7,572 bases of DNA, from NCBI GenBank assembly GCA_021836225.1, contig JAKBJA010000143.1:1-7572 (forward strand). Direction: 5' to 3'. The notes below the pieces were generated by a model that did not search any database, was not told the origin of the DNA, and saw only the letters and a program-made list of their open reading frames with translations. This document shows positions 5,579 to 7,572 of this stretch, piece after piece. Made by a program: the position numbers and the translations under genes. The stretch's first letter is position 1, and every line of letters begins with the position of its first letter. This DNA is from Pseudomonadota bacterium (lineage in GTDB: Bacteria; Pseudomonadota; Gammaproteobacteria; Burkholderiales; Thiobacillaceae).

Positions 5579-6793
5579 TTAAACCTCCGCCCGGACTTCA
5601 GGCTTTTTATACTTCGTTGTTTCCCGCACGATGCCCGCAAAGGCCGGCACCTTGCACTCATTCAGGAACCGCACCAAATTGCTGTAAACCGATCGGTGCT
5701 TAAGTAGAAAGCTCTCGAACGCGCTGGGAACCACTACGTCTTGCATAGACGCATCCCTACAGAATGCAATCGCAGCATGACAAAACTCGATATTCTTTAG
5801 CACGCGCTCGGGGCGCAGATTGCCCCGGAATATCCGCACCTCGCAGGTAATGCGGGTTACGTTCAAGCGCTCGTATCGGCTTGATGAGGAGCGCCTCCAA
5901 AGCTTTCCTCCTGTGTTCAACTCTTTGCAGTCTTTTTGGCAATATCCATTGCTACTGCGCTGTGCAATGATGCGGATCAACTCATCCGTGCTATCAGCAT
6001 TCAGAAAAACCAGCAACTTCCCTAGAACCAAAGGCGACAGCGCAGCCTTGTTTATGTGTACGTGCATCCCGCAATTTGTCGTACCCTCTCCGGACCGCGC
6101 GATTGCTTGCACACCGCGCAGCACATCCGCCCAGCGCCAGTCTTTGTGCTCCTCCAGCGTCATGGGCTTAGTGACCAGCTCCACGCCACAATGTAGCGAG
6201 CCATCTTCCTTTAAGATGAAGTCCGGATCATCCGCCCCCAAGGCATCCGCCACGTCGGCTTGCCCCCTCGCATCGCCGCGGCGCGGCTCCATCTCCAGCT
6301 CCACACCGAAAACCAGCCGGTGCCCCGGCTCCGGGAGGTCGCGCACGTCGAATATGTTTGTGTTGTAGTCCAGCAGCCCGGCGGGGTTAGGTAAACCGTT
6401 TGCGTACCAGTTTCCGTCATCGTCCATTTCCCAATGTCGCTGTGCGTAGCTGTCCGAGACCACCTCTTCGGTATCTTCGGCCGTTATGCAGTCGTTGTTA
6501 TGTATCCATTCCCCCTCGGTGTCCGAGTAGCTGTAGTGATCGTCTAAGCAACTCTGACAGACAGCATGGCCATTGTCTGTGCGCGTCATGTCATCATTAG
6601 CCACTAGCTCCCCACAATCATCGCACTCCACCCAATGATCTTCACGGCAGTGCAAGCAAACGTCGCGGTTCCTTGAGACTTTTTCAATCTCGGACTCAGG
6701 TACCTGTTCTTGGCAATCCCAGCAAGTTACCAGCGGCTCCGCTTCGGCGGCCTGCACTTCGGCGGCCTCGTTTTCTGCGGCATTGTCTGACAT
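5579..6793 (-). CDS. Zinc-ribbon/amidoligase fusion (Amidoligase_2-like ATP-dependent ligase)
   Basis: This 404-aa protein likely forms amide bonds with ATP. After an acidic, Ala-rich leader, residues 24-82 hold four CxxC pairs (C24/C27, C46/C49, C57/C60, C79/C82), enough for two zinc sites. Residues about 160-345 carry the motif set of the glutamine-synthetase-like amidoligase superfamily (PF12224 type): FGVELEME (162-169), KEDGS (195-199), ELVTKP (205-210), CGMHVHIN (241-248), SRYERLN (305-311) and CEVRIFRG (317-324). The Glu and His residues would bind metal-ATP and the Arg residues substrate. The C-terminal 60 residues are helical. The start at ATG 6793 has AGGAG 8 nt upstream. The next gene, 4 nt away, is a class II amidotransferase, the expected ammonia source. 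The substrate (peptide, protein, cell-wall or small metabolite) is unknown. The family call is from memory of motifs, with good confidence. Confidence 0.88.
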   Translation of the reverse strand: MSDNAAENEAAEVQAAEAEPLVTCWDCQEQVPESEIEKVSRNRDVCLHCREDHWVECDDCGELVANDDMTRTDNGHAVCQSCLDDHYSYSDTEGEWIHNNDCITAEDTEEVVSDSYAQRHWEMDDDGNWYANGLPNPAGLLDYNTNIFDVRDLPEPGHRLVFGVELEMEPRRGDARGQADVADALGADDPDFILKEDGSLHCGVELVTKPMTLEEHKDWRWADVLRGVQAIARSGEGTTNCGMHVHINKAALSPLVLGKLLVFLNADSTDELIRIIAQRSSNGYCQKDCKELNTGGKLWRRSSSSRYERLNVTRITCEVRIFRGNLRPERVLKNIEFCHAAIAFCRDASMQDVVVPSAFESFLLKHRSVYSNLVRFLNECKVPAFAGIVRETTKYKKPEVRAEV

Positions 6794-6814
6794 AGCATTG
6801 ACTCCTAAGTTATT

Positions 6815-6937
6815 CGGCGGCCCCTACGGTCGCCGGCTCTATGCGCCCCGTGGCGCTTTCGCTAAGCCGCGCGGTGGCGTGCGGCCTAGCGGTAGCGTCC
6901 CGCCCAAGGGAGCGCCCGGCCCCTACCGAGCGCTCCC
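6815..6937 (-). other. Structured non-coding gap with four tandem hairpins upstream of the amidoligase
   Basis: The 153-nt gap 6794-6946 holds successive inverted repeats: 6815-6819/6831-6835 (CGGCG/CGCCG), 6843-6847/6852-6856 (GCGCC/GGCGC), 6860-6870/6881-6891 (11 bp with one G-U in minus-sense RNA) and 6908-6915/6930-6937 (GGGAGCGC/GCGCTCCC, extended inward by CGG/CCG). The last one directly follows the stop of the 125-aa gene and could stall polymerase or stop RNA decay, but no U tract follows. CGGCCCCTAC occurs twice (6818-6827, 6917-6926), both times over a hairpin loop. No credible gene fits here. Confidence 0.45.
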
Positions 6938-6946
6938 CATGCGCGG

Positions 6947-7324
6947 CTACGCGGGCGCGGCGCATTCCCAAGTGATGCCGAGGCTGTCCGGAATCTTCGG
7001 CGGGTATCCCTCGAATTGCCGGACGTGCCACGTCCGCCCGACTGTGACCACAAAACACCCAGCGTCGCCGTGCGAGTCGCCATGGTCCAGCTCTCCGTGC
7101 GGCGGCGCGTTCCATATGCCGAAAGATGTGCTCTGCCCATCGGTCATCCCCAGCTCTTGAAGGCAACGCGCGGCGATATACGACACGTCTTCGGGGCGGT
7201 CACGCATGCGGTCATACAACCGCGCGATTGCAGCCGGCGCTTCCTCGCCCGCCCAATGCCCATATATGACCGGCGAGACTTCACCCTTCGCGGTCTTGAA
7301 CTGAATTACTACCCGATCACCCAT
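6947..7324 (-). CDS. Hypothetical accessory protein (125 aa)
   Basis: The gene starts at ATG 7324-7322, with AGAGAGG 8 nt upstream; an in-frame ATG at 7351 has no ribosome site and is rejected. The N-terminus is beta-like (RVVIQFKTAKGEVSPVIYGH, residues 4-23), followed by a helix with W24-A-G-E-E and IARLYDRMRDRP. The segment DVSYIAARCLQEL (45-57) then leads to TSFGIWNAPPHGELDHGDSH (66-85), AGCFVVTVGRTW (87-98) and a short C-terminal strand. The pattern of SP-x-h-Y-x-H-W near the start, Y-x-A-A-R in the middle, and a G-D-A-G-x-h-V-V-x-x-x-x-T-W end recalls a family of uncharacterised proteins on proteobacterial mobile elements. No catalytic function is known to me. It lies between the DUF932-like gene and the amidoligase operon. 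Confidence 0.75.
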   Translation of the reverse strand: MGDRVVIQFKTAKGEVSPVIYGHWAGEEAPAAIARLYDRMRDRPEDVSYIAARCLQELGMTDGQSTSFGIWNAPPHGELDHGDSHGDAGCFVVTVGRTWHVRQFEGYPPKIPDSLGITWECAAPA

Positions 7325-7348
7325 ATGATGTACCTCTCTCTGCGCCGA

Positions 7349-7363
7349 CATTGGCGCTAGTGT
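7349..7363 (+). repeat. Second copy of a 15-bp repeat also found in the origin-like array
   Basis: CATTGGCGCTAGTGT at 7349-7363 is identical to 3413-3427, nearly 4 kb away. Here it lies just upstream of the 125-aa gene. At 3413 it overlaps one GGCGCATTG motif. An exact 15-mer repeat is uncommon by chance in a window this size, so a shared binding site is possible. Confidence 0.55.
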
Positions 7364-7394
7364 CAGCCTACCGGCTCACAGTAGCGTCAAAGTC

Positions 7395-7426
7395 GGGGCC
7401 TCCCTGCCCCCGCGCATCCGTGCGCG
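7395..7426 (-). terminator. Tandem hairpins after the DUF932-like gene (weak terminator candidate)
   Basis: Read on the minus strand after the stop at 7443, CGCGCA-CGGA-TGCGCG (7426-7411, 6-bp stem, tetraloop) is followed by GGGGC-AGGGAG-GCCCC (7410-7395) and then GACTTT. The T run is only three long, so termination would be partial at best. Confidence 0.35.
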
Positions 7427-7442
7427 CTGCCATGCCACTAGA

Positions 7443-7572
7443 TTAGGCCGCCATATCCAGAATCTTCCCCGCCTCACGTTCCAGCGCTACCCGCGAATCC
7501 TGAAACGGCAAATTACGCGCGTATGCCGTGATGCCTGTTACTGTGTCCCAAAGGGTTTCAATGGGCCGGCCT
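7443..7572 (-). CDS. C-terminal fragment of a probable DUF932-type phage/plasmid protein
   Basis: Only the last 42 codons, ending in TAA at 7445-7443, lie in the window; the start is beyond the right edge. The visible end reads ETLWDTVTGITAYARNLPFQ (residues 5-24 of the fragment), then DSRVALEREAGKILDMAA. A T-x-W-x-x-V-x-G-x-T-x-x-A-R segment followed by a D-x-R-V-x-x-E-x-x-A-G end recalls the C-terminus of DUF932 proteins, which are widespread on phages and plasmids and of unknown biochemical role. The match is from memory of a short segment, so the family is tentative, while the coding call is firmer. It heads the leftward operon as seen here; hairpins at 7395-7426 follow its stop. Confidence 0.65.
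   Translation of the reverse strand, partial: GRPIETLWDTVTGITAYARNLPFQDSRVALEREAGKILDMAA

Noticed and set aside
5575..5661. N-terminal extension of the amidotransferase
   Set aside because: It would place 29 residues before the catalytic Cys2 and overlap the amidoligase; ATG 5574 has a proper ribosome site.
6810..7166. Minus-strand frame of 118 codons across the structured gap
   Set aside because: Arg/Ala-rich shadow of the 125-aa gene, with no ribosome site; the start would lie inside that gene.
1..7572. CRISPR array, tRNA, rRNA or insertion sequence
   Set aside because: No regularly spaced long repeats, no tRNA-like cloverleaf noticed, no transposase frame or terminal inverted repeats with target duplications.

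Overview
The window looks like a piece of a GC-rich proteobacterial mobile replicon: a temperate phage, phage-plasmid, plasmid or integrative element. The reasons are short, tightly packed and often overlapping genes, a self-contained primase-helicase replication gene behind an AlpA-type regulator, and small accessory proteins of phage type (ATPGPW protein, probable DUF932 C-terminus). No integrase, capsid, terminase, conjugation, tRNA or rRNA gene is present, so the element class and host cannot be settled. No species is named because nothing here identifies one.

Layout. Positions 1-543 hold two small minus-strand genes with a 4-nt overlap; the left one runs off the window. Positions 544-667 are a divergent control region with candidate promoters in both directions, a 10-bp palindrome and three TACACT repeats at near-helical spacing. 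Positions 668-3288 are a plus-strand replication operon: a 70-aa AlpA/excisionase-like DNA-binding protein, a 735-aa primase-polymerase plus RepA-type helicase that probably starts at a TTG codon, and a 62-aa helical protein. Positions 3289-3560 are non-coding and hold about ten copies of a 9-bp motif (GGCGCRTTR or its complement), a perfect 19-bp palindrome and an A tract. This is the best candidate origin of replication and also the convergence point of the two operons. Positions 3561-7572 are a minus-strand operon read right to left: the C-terminus of a probable DUF932 protein, a 125-aa hypothetical, a structured 153-nt gap, a zinc-ribbon/amidoligase fusion, a class II glutamine amidotransferase, a small putative membrane protein and three small unknowns.

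How the genes may work together. The left and centre form a replication module: the regulator probably controls its own operon, and the primase-helicase probably acts on the repeat array just downstream. The right half carries a likely amide-forming pair. The amidotransferase (Cys2 nucleophile) would free ammonia from glutamine, and the amidoligase would use ATP to attach it, or another amine, to a carboxylate. The target is unknown. The pair is the most interesting content here, together with the origin-like array and two RNA-structure candidates at 4803-4838 and 6815-6937.
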